Assembly (NCBI GenBank): GCA_964030475.1
Contig: CAXIPT010000004.1
Location: 1,092,385-1,156,384, forward strand
Origin: Tethya wilhelma
Taxonomy: Eukaryota; Porifera; Demospongiae; Tethyida; Tethyidae
DNA: 64,000 bases
Direction: 5' to 3'
In this document: in pieces, positions 1-14,700 of the stretch
Numbering within the stretch: position 1 is the first letter of the stretch
Layout of the letters: each line of letters begins with the position of its first letter
Program-made: the position numbers and the translations under genes
Notes under the pieces: generated by a model
Told to the model about the DNA's origin: nothing
Databases searched by the model: none
The model's input: the letters and a program-made list of their open reading frames with translations, nothing else

Positions 1-170
1 ATGAGAGATTTTGTACATTAATTGTAGCAAGCTAATCATGGTGTCCCTTTACCAACTGGGTGTCTACAAAACCAGTTCGACTTATCAGCCAAGCCAAATC
101 AAACAGCAGTGCTTCTCCACCATGCTATGGGTCTGCTTTGAAATAAAAACAGTACTTATTAAATGCATAC

Positions 171-1603
171 CTTCTAAGTTGTCCTCAACATTGTCAGATT
201 CCTCATCGTCAAAATTATTCCTGTCTACCATTTCATCTTCTTTAGCCAGTGACTCCATAAAGCTGCCAGGGTTGGTGCTGGAAGGAGGTAGAGTGAAGTT
301 CATTGTCACAGAAGAAGGTTGCAAACTGTCACCACTTGAGGAAGCAACTGTCTGATGTTTTAAACCTTCTCTTTGAGGCAAAGAAGAAGGCTCGTGATCA
401 TCTTTTTCTGGGATAGTTTGAACGGAGAGTTCTTGGTTATGTATAGATGAAGTCAGTCCACTCTGTGGAATAGGTACAGGGTCCTGACTTGACGGTTCGG
501 TAGATTTTGACGCATTCGTGGGCAAAAATTTCGAACCACCAGGTTGCAGTGTGGACGGAATGGGCCGGCTAGAAGATGCAGTAGTAATAGGAGACATACC
601 CATAGGCTTGGCTTGAATGGACGGGGTTAAGGAATGAGTTTTTGACAAAGAACCCGCAAAGGAGCCATGTGATGTTGCAAAACTCGACGACAAGGTGGGT
701 GTTGTAGATGAAACACCATTTGATGAACTTGTAGCAATTCCATCTGCGCTACTCTGTGACAGCAATCGAGACATTCTTGGAATAGCAGCACTGCTCCTTG
801 AAGGAGCCTCAACACTTGATGCTGTCGACACACTTAAAGAATTGTTTGTCAACTGTTCCTGTTGCTGCTTTCGCTGCTTTTCAAGTCGATCTAAGAAGGC
901 ATTTGCCCTTGAACGATCCCAGCGCTGGATAGGTGGTGATGGAACAGCACTCCCAGCAGATGATGAAGCTTCTCTGGTGGTAGTAGTGGTTGGTTGAGGT
1001 TGAGGGAGGGATCCATTGGGTGGTGGATTGTTAGTGAACTGGGACGGTGTGGAATTGGTGGTGGTGGGGTCATCAGCAGTACCTAGAACATGACCTGGAT
1101 GAATGGGTGAATGGGTGAATGGGTGAATGGGTGAATATTCGGGTGAATGGGTGGATGGGTGAATTGGTCATCTAGAATAGATTGCAAAACAAAACCTTTT
1201 GTATACTAACAAAGCAGAATATAAAACAAGACTAGCTTGTAAATTACAGTCAAATAATTTATGTCTATTATTGTTTTTGTTACACAAATAGTTCTTTACC
1301 TCCACTTTCAGGGAAAGAGTGTTTTTCCTGTTTGACTGGTCCCGAGAATGGCTTAGGAGCCGGGGGACTAGGGGAACGTCTTGCCTGTTCCAAGAGCTTC
1401 TCTATTAACTCACGCCTCCTGCTGTCAGTCAATCCTTCATTGCTACTATTGTTATCTTCTCCGAGCAAAGATTGCAAGCTGTTGCCATTTTGAGCAGGGT
1501 TGTTTTGGATGAGGTGATTTGAATTGAATGTGAAGCGACGATTGAAGAGACCGCTTAAGATCCCTTCTCCAGTCCAGGGAAGATGCTCGCTGCCAGGAAA
1601 CTG

Positions 1604-1649
<46 letters not shown>

Positions 1650-4600
1650 ATGTGTATGTTAGTGTTGTTTTAGTTAACTAAAACTAAAACTAAAAACCCT
1701 TTAGTTTTAGCAAAAATGGCCTTTTTTTAACTAACTCATAAAGACTTGGTCAAAATAATAACTAAACTAAGTCAAAAAATGCCCAAAACACCTAATTTTA
1801 GTTAGTTAACTAAACTAAAACCCTTATAGTTAGGCCTTTTTACACTTAGTTAACTAAACTAAAAACTAACTAAACTTTTTCTTGAAGCTTAGAAACTAAT
1901 CAATAACTAACTAAGGGTTTTGAGGGTTAACTAAAACAACACTAGTGTATGTGTGTTGCAGCTACTATTCAATCTTGAATACTTACATACATACATACAT
2001 TCTCACACTCGTCTCCACATACCTGATGTAAAGAAGTCATCAACTGATTTGGAAAGGTGTCCTTCTTGCCAATTTCTTGCAGCACACAATCAAAATCAGA
2101 CTAAAATTTGATTGACAAAGACAAAATGCTTCAAAACACATACATTAACATACTGTAGGTTGCTATAATAATTTTTATTATTATGATATGATTCGTGGTA
2201 AACTATTGTGTCATGCATTATTCATTATCTTACTCGTATCAGCAGGCCTTGTGTAATGAGGAAGTGGATAGGAGAGGGGGTTCCCCCAAGAAAGTCTGTC
2301 ACTAGTTTACCATCCTGTGCCAGTCCCTAGCAACCAAGAAACAAACAAGAAAAAGAAAAGAAAAAAATCATAAAAGGTACCAAAATTGTTACATTTAACT
2401 ATAGGTGTGAGTAGAGTATGTTCTTGACTCACAGCAGGGTTGTGGAAGTACTGTAAGAAGTAGGCTGCTACATTGTCGTATCCAGCACTGGTAACTTTTT
2501 CCAACAACGTCTCTTGCTGTAGAATATAATTATTCGAAAGAAAACTCAAGAATGAAGCTAAAAAGATTGTCTAAAGCTGCAAAATATTTGCTAGCAGGCA
2601 ACTGATATCTCCACAAAACAAATCCAAATGCTCATTATCGATAGAATACTGATAAATAAACTAACACTTCTTGTTCGAATTGAAGCCGAGATGCAAATCT
2701 GGACAAACTCGTTCAGAACTTCCACCATATCGTGTCCCAGATCACCAACAGGAGGGGACTGGAGCTGTGACCAACAAACGGAGACAATAATGTATACTTT
2801 CAATAAGTTACACAGTTAAGCACGCTACCAGTTCTCTGTTTAGTGCTCTGAAAAAAGTTAATATTATTATAAATTTCATTGATTGAGAGCTGATATCCGT
2901 GGATTACATGTGTGCATAACTACTGTAAACGTGGAAATATTGGCGGGCATTAATTTGGCGATTTTGCTCAGACCACTTCCCACAAAAATATTGGTAGTTT
3001 TCCTCCCTTGCGCAAAGTTCACACGCATTTAATTTGGTGGTTTTTGCGCCGACCGCCAAATTTAACGTACCGCCAATATTTCTACGTTTACGGTAGTTAC
3101 AATCCTAACTGTGTGTATGACCAGTACTATCCTCTTACCGAAGGTGTCAGTTGAGATGGAAGGAGAGATTCCATGCGTCCTGGCTCAACCTCAGGGGGTG
3201 GGGTTTTAGGGCGGGGTTGAAAGAGATCATTATTGGGCTTCTGCAAAACAAAAATTAAACAAAATTTAGCCACACTATGTTGATAGTCTTGAAGTCTTTG
3301 TCTAAGGACAAACCAGAAAAGCAGTACTTGTGTTTAAAGTAACTAACACGAGAATAACAACCACAAAAATAAAACTAACTTAAAGCTTTCTTCATAGGGA
3401 CAAAACCAGCACATTATTTGCAATACTGATACAGTACACTTACATCATTGTTTGCCTGTGGCTCTGAAGTATCGGTTTCTCCAGACATGGTCCTCATAAC
3501 AGGTGCTGTAGCACGACGTGGTGGACCACCACCATCTGATGGGTGTGAAGAAGCCAAGGAAGATGGCTGCTCAGGTAGACTGGCACCAGAATTAAGGACA
3601 TTAGGAGGGAGAGAGCTAGGTCCTTTGAAGCTGCTTGAAGATGGTGGCACTGAAATTATATAGAGAGAGCATTTAAAACTGACACTTTAGTTACAGAAAT
3701 AAAATGGCTTGATTTAACTAACTAAAAGCATATTATTAAGAGTTACTAAACTATAACTAAACTTAAAAATATATCAAACTTTCAACCATAATAATTATTA
3801 TATTGACTGAAAATGTGGAAATAACAAATTTACTATTCCTTTTCTAGTTATAATAAATAATTATTATTAACTATACCCACCTAGTCTTGACAGTGAGCTC
3901 AAGTGGATAGACTCAACAGGAGCAGTACTAGCTTGAGATGATGGAAAAGGATTTGATAAAGATGGTAGTGAACTTGGACTGACAGAAACCCTTGGTACAA
4001 CTTGTCCTGGTTGCGAAGGCAAAGAGCTAGCAACTGTAGCAACTTCTGATTCAGATGTTTGCTGCATCTGCTCTGAGTAAGAAGAGCTAGATTGTTTTGT
4101 TTGTTGGGAGTGCGAAAAACTTGCAACCGAACCATCATCTGTAGGTAAACGTTCCAGCAACTCTTCACTAGCACTACTTTCACTTTCAAAATTATTTAGT
4201 TCTTCTTCTGTTCTTTCACTCGATTTTAGCACGACCACTTCTCGACCATGAGGGGGTTGAACAAGAGTTACATTTTCACGATGCTCGGCAACCCCCATAG
4301 TCTGACTCAAGGGGGGATGGGAACTGGGGGTAGAGGTTTCAGAATCGCTGGCAATTTGACTGTCATGACCCAGACTAGCACTACCTTGATGTTGGCCACC
4401 AATTGGTACGCTATTCAGGCTGTGAGTCTGTGATGGTGAATCTTGTGGGGTGGTGCTTGCGTCGGGTAGAACAGATTGTCCGAAACCAATATCAGGATTG
4501 TCTGCCGCTCGTACGTGAGAACTCGATGCAAAAGATCTCGAGGTGCTTTCTTGATCAACTTCTTTATCTTGGTCTTCTTCTTCGTTGGAATCGGAATCGA

Positions 4601-5366
4601 ATCGATTCATTTCGTAATCTTCAAGAGAACCTGTCATACTGGTTTGTGAAACAGGTCCTACTGCAGCCTGTGCTTGTCCTCCGCCACCTTGTTGCGAGGT
4701 AGAAATGGGATCATTTGAAGGAGCAGTCACTTGAAGCTGAGGTACTACATGAGGTGGGTTCACAGATAGAGGTTGACCGAAGGTAGGCAATGATTCAGGT
4801 GACGTTTCCTGTGATCTTATAGCAGCTAAGAATTGCTCAAAGGATAGAGGGGGTGGAAATTGTTGAGGGGTTGGCAATTGTTGTTGAGGGGTCGGCTGTT
4901 GTTGTTGAGGGGTTGCTGGGAGAGGGTTTGGAGGGGGTGGCCCCTGTTTAAATTGCTCAATGCATTGTATTAGTTCTGGCATGTTACGATCCATAGCTGT
5001 TTGAAGGAGGCCATCCTATACAGAGACAGGGAGAAGAAAGGGTTAATATTCCTACATTAATAAGGTGCACAAAGGGTTAAATCTTACCAATCCTCCAATA
5101 AATCTGTCAGCCACTAGTTCTGCACATTGATAGTGGTTGGACTGAACTGCCAACTTGAATGGCTGAGACACCTATAGGAGGGGGAAAAAATTTAATGTTA
5201 ACTTGAATCCTATCATATACACATTTTGACAAACTTACTCCATTTATAGAGCAATCAAAATCGTTCAGTTTGAGTAGAAATTCCACCACTTTTTCATGAC
5301 CATGGATACAAGCAAAGGAGATGGGAGCATACTTCATCTAGATAGATAGAGAGAGAGAGAGAGAGC

Positions 5367-5408
<42 letters not shown>

Positions 5409-7747
5409 ACGCATGTGTGTATTGAAGCAGCTTGAATTTCAACAGCTACTGCACAAGTAAAAACACAATATACCCATGCAATTTCATCTGTACCTGTCTT
5501 ATTGCATTCACTTCTGCTCTGTAGTCCACCAGTGTCTCAATGACATCCACATTTCCTGCTACAGCTGCTTCAGCCAGCGGAGTCATTTCCACCACCTCCT
5601 TCCTCCCACCAACCAATGTTTGCATGGACATCTGAACAGCAAAAACAGAGATAAGAGAATGAACGATAAAGTTCTATACTAACAACTCAACAGACTATAT
5701 TAGCTGCAACTGCTAAAGCCCATCTGGTTTGAGAATGCCGGTAGAAAAAATTGAGTAACTTTCTTATTATCCAACCAATTTCAAAATTTCAAGCACCATT
5801 GGAAAGCGCTCGTTCTCCCTGTTCTTTTGGTTGTTTTTTTTGGCTTCCTGCACCTTACCAGTCAAAAGTTAGCTATTTTGTCCCATAGAAATAGTATGAA
5901 TCTCATTATTTCACTTCCGGTGGCATTCTCAAACCAGATGGACTTTAGCAGCTAGTATTTCGCTATGATGCTTGTGAGCTAGAGTTCTTTACCATGGAAA
6001 CGTTGACATTTGCCCCACTCTTCAAGACGATCTCCACCAGGTCAGCTTTAGCAGCCTTCACAGCCGCTACCAGTGGACACAGTCCGTCCTGTAGGACAAT
6101 ATTCAAACAGAAATCAAATAGTACTGTGATGCATGTGAAGGAATACGTTTTAATTTGAAGAGATACAGTTGTTAGGCAGTGGTATTTGAACCTGGTGTAT
6201 TAATATACCTTATTCGGCAAATTGACATCAACATTGCTGTTCTTTTTGCACAGTTGCTGGGCAACTGGCACATGACCATTCATACAGGCCATCACGAGAG
6301 CTGTGTTACCATTCTAAAGTAGGAAAAACCAAAATAAGTGGATAATCATAATTTAAGAAATAATTTGCCTACAAGTTGAATGATAGGAACAAAATGTACA
6401 TTATAACTCTGTGCGCATGCTCATGCTTGTGTTATAACTCTGTGTGTTCGTTCTATGAGTTATAGCTGAGTGTGTAAGTTCATACATGAGTTATAACTGA
6501 GTGTGTTAAATTCATACATAAGTTATAACTTGAGTGTAGATGTAGCATACGTTATATGTACACACACAAACTACAACTCCATGCACTGTACTATACCTGA
6601 TCAGTGATATTAATGTTGGCTCGATGTTGCAGTAGAAGTTCAACAAAAGGCTCCCAACCTTCAGAGCTAGCAGTGATCAGTGGCTTACTGGGAGCCTATA
6701 ATAAAAGATTCACAGAACAAAGAAAGATAGTTATAACAAACGTGATAGTAGTTTTAGTCTATTGAGCTAGACTCTCCTAATCTGATCTGAAGGGGTAGAA
6801 AATAGGGTCTACATCAATAGACTATTGCTTTCATTGCTAATAACAAAATTAATTTCAATGCTAGAGAAAAGGAATCAATATAAAGCTAGCGATAATACCG
6901 CATAGCAGGAAAGCTATGCATGCAGGGTTTAACTTTTGCATTTTTCACAGATCACGATCTGTTCTTGAAAAAAATTTATACTTTTTGATGAGAGACATCT
7001 GTGAAAGTTAAACCACCGCAAAACTTCCCCACTGTATAGTAACATACCATTGGGTGTCCATCCACAGCTGCTCCTGATGTTACTAAGAGGCAGGCTGACT
7101 GAAATGAGTCGTTTCCAAGGTGACAACAGACCAGCAGTGGGGTCAAGTAATCATTCTAATAATAATGATACAGAGAGATCTCGAAGTACATAGTGAATGA
7201 GCACACATAGACATGGATGACATAATATTATAGCTTTTATTTTATAGCTTTTATTTTAAACAGATCTTTCAAACAGATCTATCAAACATATCTTTTAAAC
7301 ATACCTATCTTTCAAACATAGTTATCTTTCAAATACAGCTATCTTTCAAACATAATATTATATCTTTCAAACATATTTTCAAACACGGCTATCTTTCAGA
7401 CTTATCTTTTGACTTTAAACATGCAGGTATCTTTCAAACACAGCTTTCTTATAAACATACGTATATCTTTCAAAACTTGATAATAGCTATCTTTTAAACT
7501 TTCAAAAAACAGCTATCACTGTGACATTAGAATTCACCTTTGTGGGGATGTCAACTTGAGCTTTGTGATGGATGAGGTAACTTGAGATTTCATACGATTC
7601 CAGTGTCTCATGCAAGTGCAGAGGGGTTAGTCCATTGTCGTCTTGAAGATTCACGTTGGCACCCTTTTCCACCAACATTTGGACCATTTGAAAATCACTC
7701 TCAGCACAAGCAAGATGTAATGGTGTAGCACTGTCATACTATTAAGT

Positions 7748-7792
<45 letters not shown>

Positions 7793-8218
7793 TGAGTATA
7801 CATGAGAGCGGGTTTTGGTGATCGAATATATACAAGTCTCGTCCTCCAAAACTTAAAACTATTACCTTTCTTTGAACATTTGGGTCAGCATTCTTGTTCA
7901 ATAGCAACAACATCTGATTGTGGTGGCCAGAACTAGCAGCAAGATGAACAGCATAGGTACCAGTATCCTAGAGGATTTGAACAAAAGTAGCTATAATTAT
8001 GCATGATGCAGAACATAACAAGGTACATGGCTTAGCTTGCACACACTCTCTCACAGAACCATTACAAGGAAGAAATTTCCAACATCGCACATTATGCAAG
8101 TACAATCTTCAAGCTTACCTCAGTAGGGACGCTGATGTTGGCTCCGCTCTCCAAAAGAGCTGTAAGCATATCTTCACCGTCCTCTTCAATGGCATTGACA
8201 ACATCTTGACTAAGAAAC

Positions 8219-8262
<44 letters not shown>

Positions 8263-8695
8263 CAAACTTATCGATAAAAATTTAACTATATTTTACTTCT
8301 TGCGTCTGTTGTCCACTTAGATCATTCGAAGCACTTCCACTGACAGAATGAAGGGGTTGACCCCTATCATTAGTACTATCACCATGGTTACCAGCCACCT
8401 GGGTATCAGTAGTACCCCCACCATCCCCATCTTGTTCAGCTCTACTCCGGCCATCATCATTGCTGGTCTGCTTTCCTCGCAAGGTGCCGTCCCTTTCAAC
8501 AAGATCCTCTCTTTGATGTGCTTCACGTTGATAGGAGGCCTGCAGAGATGAGAGAGATGGACCAGGAGCATACTGTAAAAACAAAATGTAAATGTCTTCA
8601 ATTTGACTCTCCTTTCTTGTAATATATTTTGCTCTGAACCTTAATTCAAATAGTGTGAAGGAATGAAGTTATTATCTAAACTAGACTGCATGCTC

Positions 8696-8754
<59 letters not shown>

Positions 8755-11700
8755 GCTTACATCTAACTCAGCCTAATAAAGATAGAAAAAAGTAATACTA
8801 GCTCTCACAAAAACCAACCTCTGACATGGCATCTTGTACTGACTCCATATCAGAGAGGTTATTGTACACACTGACGTCATGCTGAACCGACTCCACATCA
8901 GATAGATGGCTCACTGATGACGTAGCTTCGACAGAAAGGTCATTGGGTTCAAATCCAATCGGTTTAACTTGCAGCAACTCCTCAGAATCACCATCTAGTA
9001 AGTTTGAAGCTAATGACGGTACACTGACTTCATTTCCATGGAGACGTAAAACTTGTTCATCTGGTTTAACTGGTACAGGTGTTGATGGTGAATGAGGCTC
9101 TGCATAATGGTGCTCTTGTCCAAGATTTACTAATCCTGCAGCTGGTTTAAGATGAATTTGGGTTTGGTCGTCATTATCTGGTAATGTTGGTGTTTTTGCT
9201 TCTTCGTCAAAGTCATTTTGAATGTCCATTTCTTCTTGGTCATCTTGTAGGTGGACTTGAAGTAGTTCACTTGGAACAATCGACTTTGGTGTGGGGACAG
9301 TTTGATCTTGATCCACTTGTAGACGTGGTTGCTGATGTCCAAGAACTATCACTTCTTCTTGTTGAGTTTCAGCTTCAATTTGTGGTTTGGGTTGCTCAAA
9401 CACTTCCTGTCCAGTTTCTTCTAGACTATTCATTTCCTGTTGCTGGTTTTCCTGCAACAGTGGTGGTTTGGACTTAGTTTTAGTTTCAGTTTCCTCTTCT
9501 TTGTGCTGTCTCTCTGAGGCTTGCGATCCATTGTCACTTACATTTGCAACGAGTGCTGTTGCTGGAGATGTGTGTGAAGTGAATGGTGGAGGTATTGAAT
9601 ACACCTGTGATCGTCCGTGTGGGAAGTCAGTTGGGGAGGGCAAGCGGGGAGGGGTTATGTCCCTCAAGAATGGTGGAGGACCTTCATCCTCTTCTTCTTC
9701 TACTTCTTCTTCAAGAATTTCACTCTGAGCTGGTTCATACTGACCATTGCCCTCAGGACTCATATCACGACTGTCGCTGCTTGTATTATTGCTACTTGAG
9801 CTGCTTTCACGAGTTCTACTAAATTCATTTTGTGTCCCAAAAGTCTTGGACTGCATTTGAACAAATTCAACACCATTATCTGGAGAAGTGGATGTTGTGG
9901 CTTGACCTTCTGAAGTATTTTGTGCACCTCTGTCAGTAAATGAGTGGCCAGATGATACTAAATGTGGGCCATTGGTAGTTTGTGCATGTGGGGGGATGTT
10001 TATTAATTCTTGGTCTTCGATTTCTGAATCCAAAGACGAGTCAGAAAACCTGTTAAATTCATCTTCGCTTTCTTGAGCATCGTCATCAAGGCTAAGATCA
10101 TTTCCAGGAGTATCTGTCGGCACAAATTCAGTCAAATCTGGCTTCCTACCAGGAACAGGATCTACCAAGCTACCTTCATCTTTCAAAGATGGGGTTAAAT
10201 CTGTTTCAGTTGTTTCAGGTTTTGATAATGTATTTTCTTCTACTGTTCCATTGTTGGCAACATTACTCGCTTCTAATGCTGAATTTTTCGAGACCAAATT
10301 TGTCCTTACCACATCTAGTCTAGTCACTGATGATTCAAGGCCTGAAGGTGGATGGCTCATAGTGCTTGGTACTATCTTAGGAGGTGCAAATGGAGGAAGG
10401 CTGCTCAGTACTGTTTCACCACTGGGTCGTGGGCTAAAATTACCAGCTGCACTCAGTGTTGGAGGTGTTTCAAAGTTGGCTGAAAATTGCGATGGAAGAG
10501 AAAGAGTTGGACCTCTTTGAGGTTGATTCTTGTCCACTTGAAGAGTCTCGTGAAGTTGTGAATGAAAAGTTCCTGGAACTTCATCAGTTTGGTTGTTATT
10601 AGATGCAAAACCATCTTCTGTTTGATCTTCATTTGATGCCGCACCACCTTCTGTTTGTCCACCATGTTCTAAACCAACAGTGATAGGTGTAGGCTGATCT
10701 AGAGTTTCTGAAACATTAGGCTGTTTATCACTTGAAACATTTCTTTCCTCTGTGTGTCCACCAAGTCCTAAATCAACAGTTACAGGCGTAGACTGACCTA
10801 CTTGTTCTAAATCATTGCTTATGGGTGGAGTTTGAGCCAAGGGGGTGGAGCTTACAGATTGTCCCTCACCATAGTTACCACTTGTGTTCTTTTCTACATC
10901 AGGTTCAGGTACAGCTTGTTCGACAGTTTCAGTTTTGCGAATGGATTGAGTGTTTGAATCAACTTGTTGAGTAAATTCTTCATCTTCATCGTCAAACTGA
11001 TTCAGCTGGTCATCATCAAAATCATCATCCATATCAGTATCTTCCTGAACATTGGTTCCGGAATGGGACCCATCCACTATAATCTCATTCCCAAACAGAC
11101 TGGAAGTCTGTTCCCGAATGCTACTCTCATCGTGTACCAAAGGTTCATTCCCATAACCTGGTGCACTTGATGCTGGTTGGCTGCTAGCTACAGTTTCTCT
11201 ATGATCAGACACCCCTGATTCAGAAGCAGTAGTGGTACTAGATGGTTCAGTGAATATCTCATTTCCAAAGAGGTTGTTGACTGTTTGTGTCGTTGGTTTG
11301 TGGCTGTCAGTTGGTTCTTCTTCTTCGATATCGTCAAAGGAGTTTATTTCGTAGTTGGTGAGAGCTGGTCTAGAGGTAGGGACTGGTTCATCATCAGGTA
11401 GCTGGAGGAGAAGATGGACAACCAAGATGACATATTTTTGTAAGAGTTTACAACAAAAGTATCATATAAAACTTTCTTTTCTTTATAATACAAGACTAGC
11501 ATAAAACTGTCTTTCATTTTGCAAGATTTCCACAACTTCTGAATCATGCAAATGTCTATGTGCTTCTAAATTTTGAGAAATGCAGGACACGCATTATGTA
11601 CCACTAATTCTTGCTATGTTTTTAACACTCTTCATGCCTATAGTAGTGCAACATTAATGTGCTGAGATTTAAAGTAATAATCATATACCTCTTCTATGAT

Positions 11701-14700
11701 GGGATCATCTGGTTCGTGGACGTACGGATGACATTGTCCAGTGACTCCAGTCATGTGACCCTCTTGAGACCCGGAGTAAGGCCGAACATAGAGCAGAAAC
11801 ATCATGTTCTGGAAGAAAAACAAAGAACAATAATGTTGTTATTTACATCACGTCACGGAAATCAATTAAGAGAGAAATGAAATTGAGTATGCATAGATTA
11901 TTAAGAAAGATAATAATTATTACTGATAGGCAATGTCAGAGAACACAAATATATAAATTTAAAAATGTCAAATCCCAAATGCACAAGAATCAATCTATGT
12001 CAATTAGCATTTTCCTTCCCATGCCGGCCACTAAAGGAGAAACAGGAAAACTATAGTATGGATGCAATCATGCATGACAAATAACTTAATAGCATATGAA
12101 GCAAACACATGGCTTGTGCACTCACTGTTCCTTGGCCACTCCCACCAGCACTTCCCAACAAGTAGGTCCCAGGCTCAAAGCCATTGGTCTGCTCACCGGG
12201 TGACTGGGTACCCGTCGAATGTGGTCCACTATGGGATCTTGTGGGTGGAGTTTGTGATGAGTGGGTGGAGCTTCCCATTTGTCCGTAACCATAGTTACCA
12301 TTTGCGGTGGTTGTTGTTCCGTTGTAAGTGTGAGCCGAAGTCGATTGAGTGGAACTTTGATATTGTGGCGAATGTTGTTGCGACTGGGTCGGGCTATGGG
12401 TGTGATTTTCAGTAAAGTGTTTGTGGGTGGAGCTTTGCGGTGCCATGGGGGTGTGGTCTTCTAGTGTGTGATCGTGATGACGTCGTAGCGAAGGGGATAA
12501 ACTGTGAGGTGATTGGTAGGCGTCGAGGCTTCGATGAGGCATCCCTGTGGCATCAGTCTTCAAGTGTTTGTGCATATACTCCACATCTGAATATCAGCAA
12601 CGTGTGTGTTTCAATAATGTTTGACATCAATTATAGTGCATGACAGGGAGGGGATAGTATCAAATTGTTTGTGAAGTTCATATAATCTAATAGTGATGTC
12701 AGATGAACTATAGTTATAGTTCGATCACTAAAATATTATGAGCGTTCATTCAGTTTACAAAGTACATACGTAGCTCGTGCTTTTGAAACACAAAAAACAG
12801 GTACTGTACATGTATAATACACCCATAGGAATGGCTACACAGCTGCTAACACTAACTGACAAAAAATAGAGAAGAAACATGTCAGTTAATATTAGTGACT
12901 TTGAGCCTACATATAAAATGGACTCAATTGGTGTTATGGAAACTGATGAGATTCATTAGTAGCAAAAAATTATTATAACTTATCAACAGCTTCCAGGAAT
13001 GCCCTATGAATATACTTATAAAATCATAATCGTGAGTCAGACATAATTATGTTGTTTATTGCAGTACATGGAACAATATTCATGTGCCCAGATCTATAGA
13101 TTTTAGTTCCATGAGTCAGCTAATGAGTCAATGTACATATGTACTCAAAATGAGGGTGCATTGTACCCATAATAATGGGGTCAAACTGGTGGAATGTGAT
13201 CATGATAACATAATGCTCTCACACATCGTACACAAATTGCTATAGCAACTACTGTAATGAACACGTGTATACAAGCTCACACCCTCATACCCTCACACCC
13301 TCACACCCTCACACCCTCACACTCCCATACCTGATCTCTGCCGCCTTCTCTTTCCACTAGTTCTCTTCTCGACAATCCCAGCCAGTGACTTCAGTCTGTG
13401 CAGCAATGGCTGTGTCCTCTGGCCCAGGTCAGGCAGCCTCCACACTCTCAAGAAATGGGAGACCTTTTGTAAAGAGACAAGAGAATAGAATTGAACTTAA
13501 CATCCACAGCTATTGCTTTGTGTGCATAAATAATAGTCATTTAGCTTTGTTTCTTTCCAATAATTATACTAACTATGCATTGTTGGAGTTCAATTCATAG
13601 AAACTTAACCCAAGATTTCAAGGTTTGCTAATTTCAGTTATGGTATATACTGTAACTAATTCTACAGCTACTATATAGGAGATAGTCTTCCAAATGTGTA
13701 CAAGTATTAGTAGCTGTTTCTTCACCTGTTTGTCTGTTTGGTCCTGGTGTTGTTCACTGATGGTTTCAACCTCTTCTTCGCTGTAACCAAGGTAACTGGC
13801 AACTTTTTGCCAATTTCCATTTAAAGAGAGAAAGAAATTTCGAAGTGCTGGTGAAGTGGAGGGAGCTGAATTGAAAAGGCAGTACAGAAAATTCAAGTGA
13901 ATAATTAGATTTAGCTGTTTAAAATATTGGCAGTAATTATATATTATGTTAGCTACGTATAGGGAACCATTATTACAACTGCCTGCTATACAGATAAAAT
14001 TTGCCAAGGAAAATAGTAGTCTAACTTTGAAAGCTACATAAACAAGCACAAAAATGTAAGAATGCATAACATACAGTACTGATAGGGTGCATGACACTGT
14101 GGTAAAAGTGTGGTCAACATTGACTATATCTGGAGTTCATTATATCTATTCTATTCTCTTGCCTTTTATGCCACAAAGAGAACTTGTATGTCGACCAAGA
14201 CCAACAGTCACGACCAGAGCTTCTACAAGTTCATCGAGAAAACAAGTTTTTCTCTTCCTACGCCAAAACTGACACACCCTCTCGAGGGTTATATTAGCAG
14301 TGACAATGTGAAAGTCATCGGGATTGAGAGAGAGATTGGTGACAAACTGCTGAGCTGTTTCGAAAGAAAGAACCACTCCACGAAGTCTTCTGACGGCAGC
14401 CTGAACAGCTACAAGGAGTGAGAAACAAAAGGTAAATCAAGGAAAGTAAGGTGCAGTTAACATAATTGTTCATAACAATAGGGGCATGATTATTATTGTA
14501 AAGGAGGTGATGATATAATCGATAGACTCTACCTTGCTGGTCTGCTTGTGTTGTCATGGCAACCCCTACAGTTTCATCGGGAACATAATACTCAGACTGA
14601 ACTGTGTAGGCACAAAAGTGACATTAAAAATTTTTAATGCTGATTTGTTATCATTAAATAAATCACTCTATTATCCAGCCACGATTATATGAAAGAGTAA

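Larger units (their letters stand above)
3881..8217 (-). other. Ankyrin repeat block, mostly one repeat per phase-0 exon
   Basis: Eleven consecutive exons from 8119-8217 down to 3881-5015 each carry about one ankyrin repeat; 7538-7738 carries two. Consensus pieces are plain: [59 protein letters not shown]. Most of these exons are 84-138 nt, multiples of three, and start and end in phase 0, so repeats could be gained or lost by exon duplication without breaking frame. The last, degenerate repeat opens the Pro/Gln-rich exon 3881-5015. Confidence 0.85.

Noticed and set aside
3867..4702. Plus-strand frames inside the Pro/Gln-rich and ankyrin exons
   Set aside because: They are shadows of low-complexity minus-strand coding sequence.
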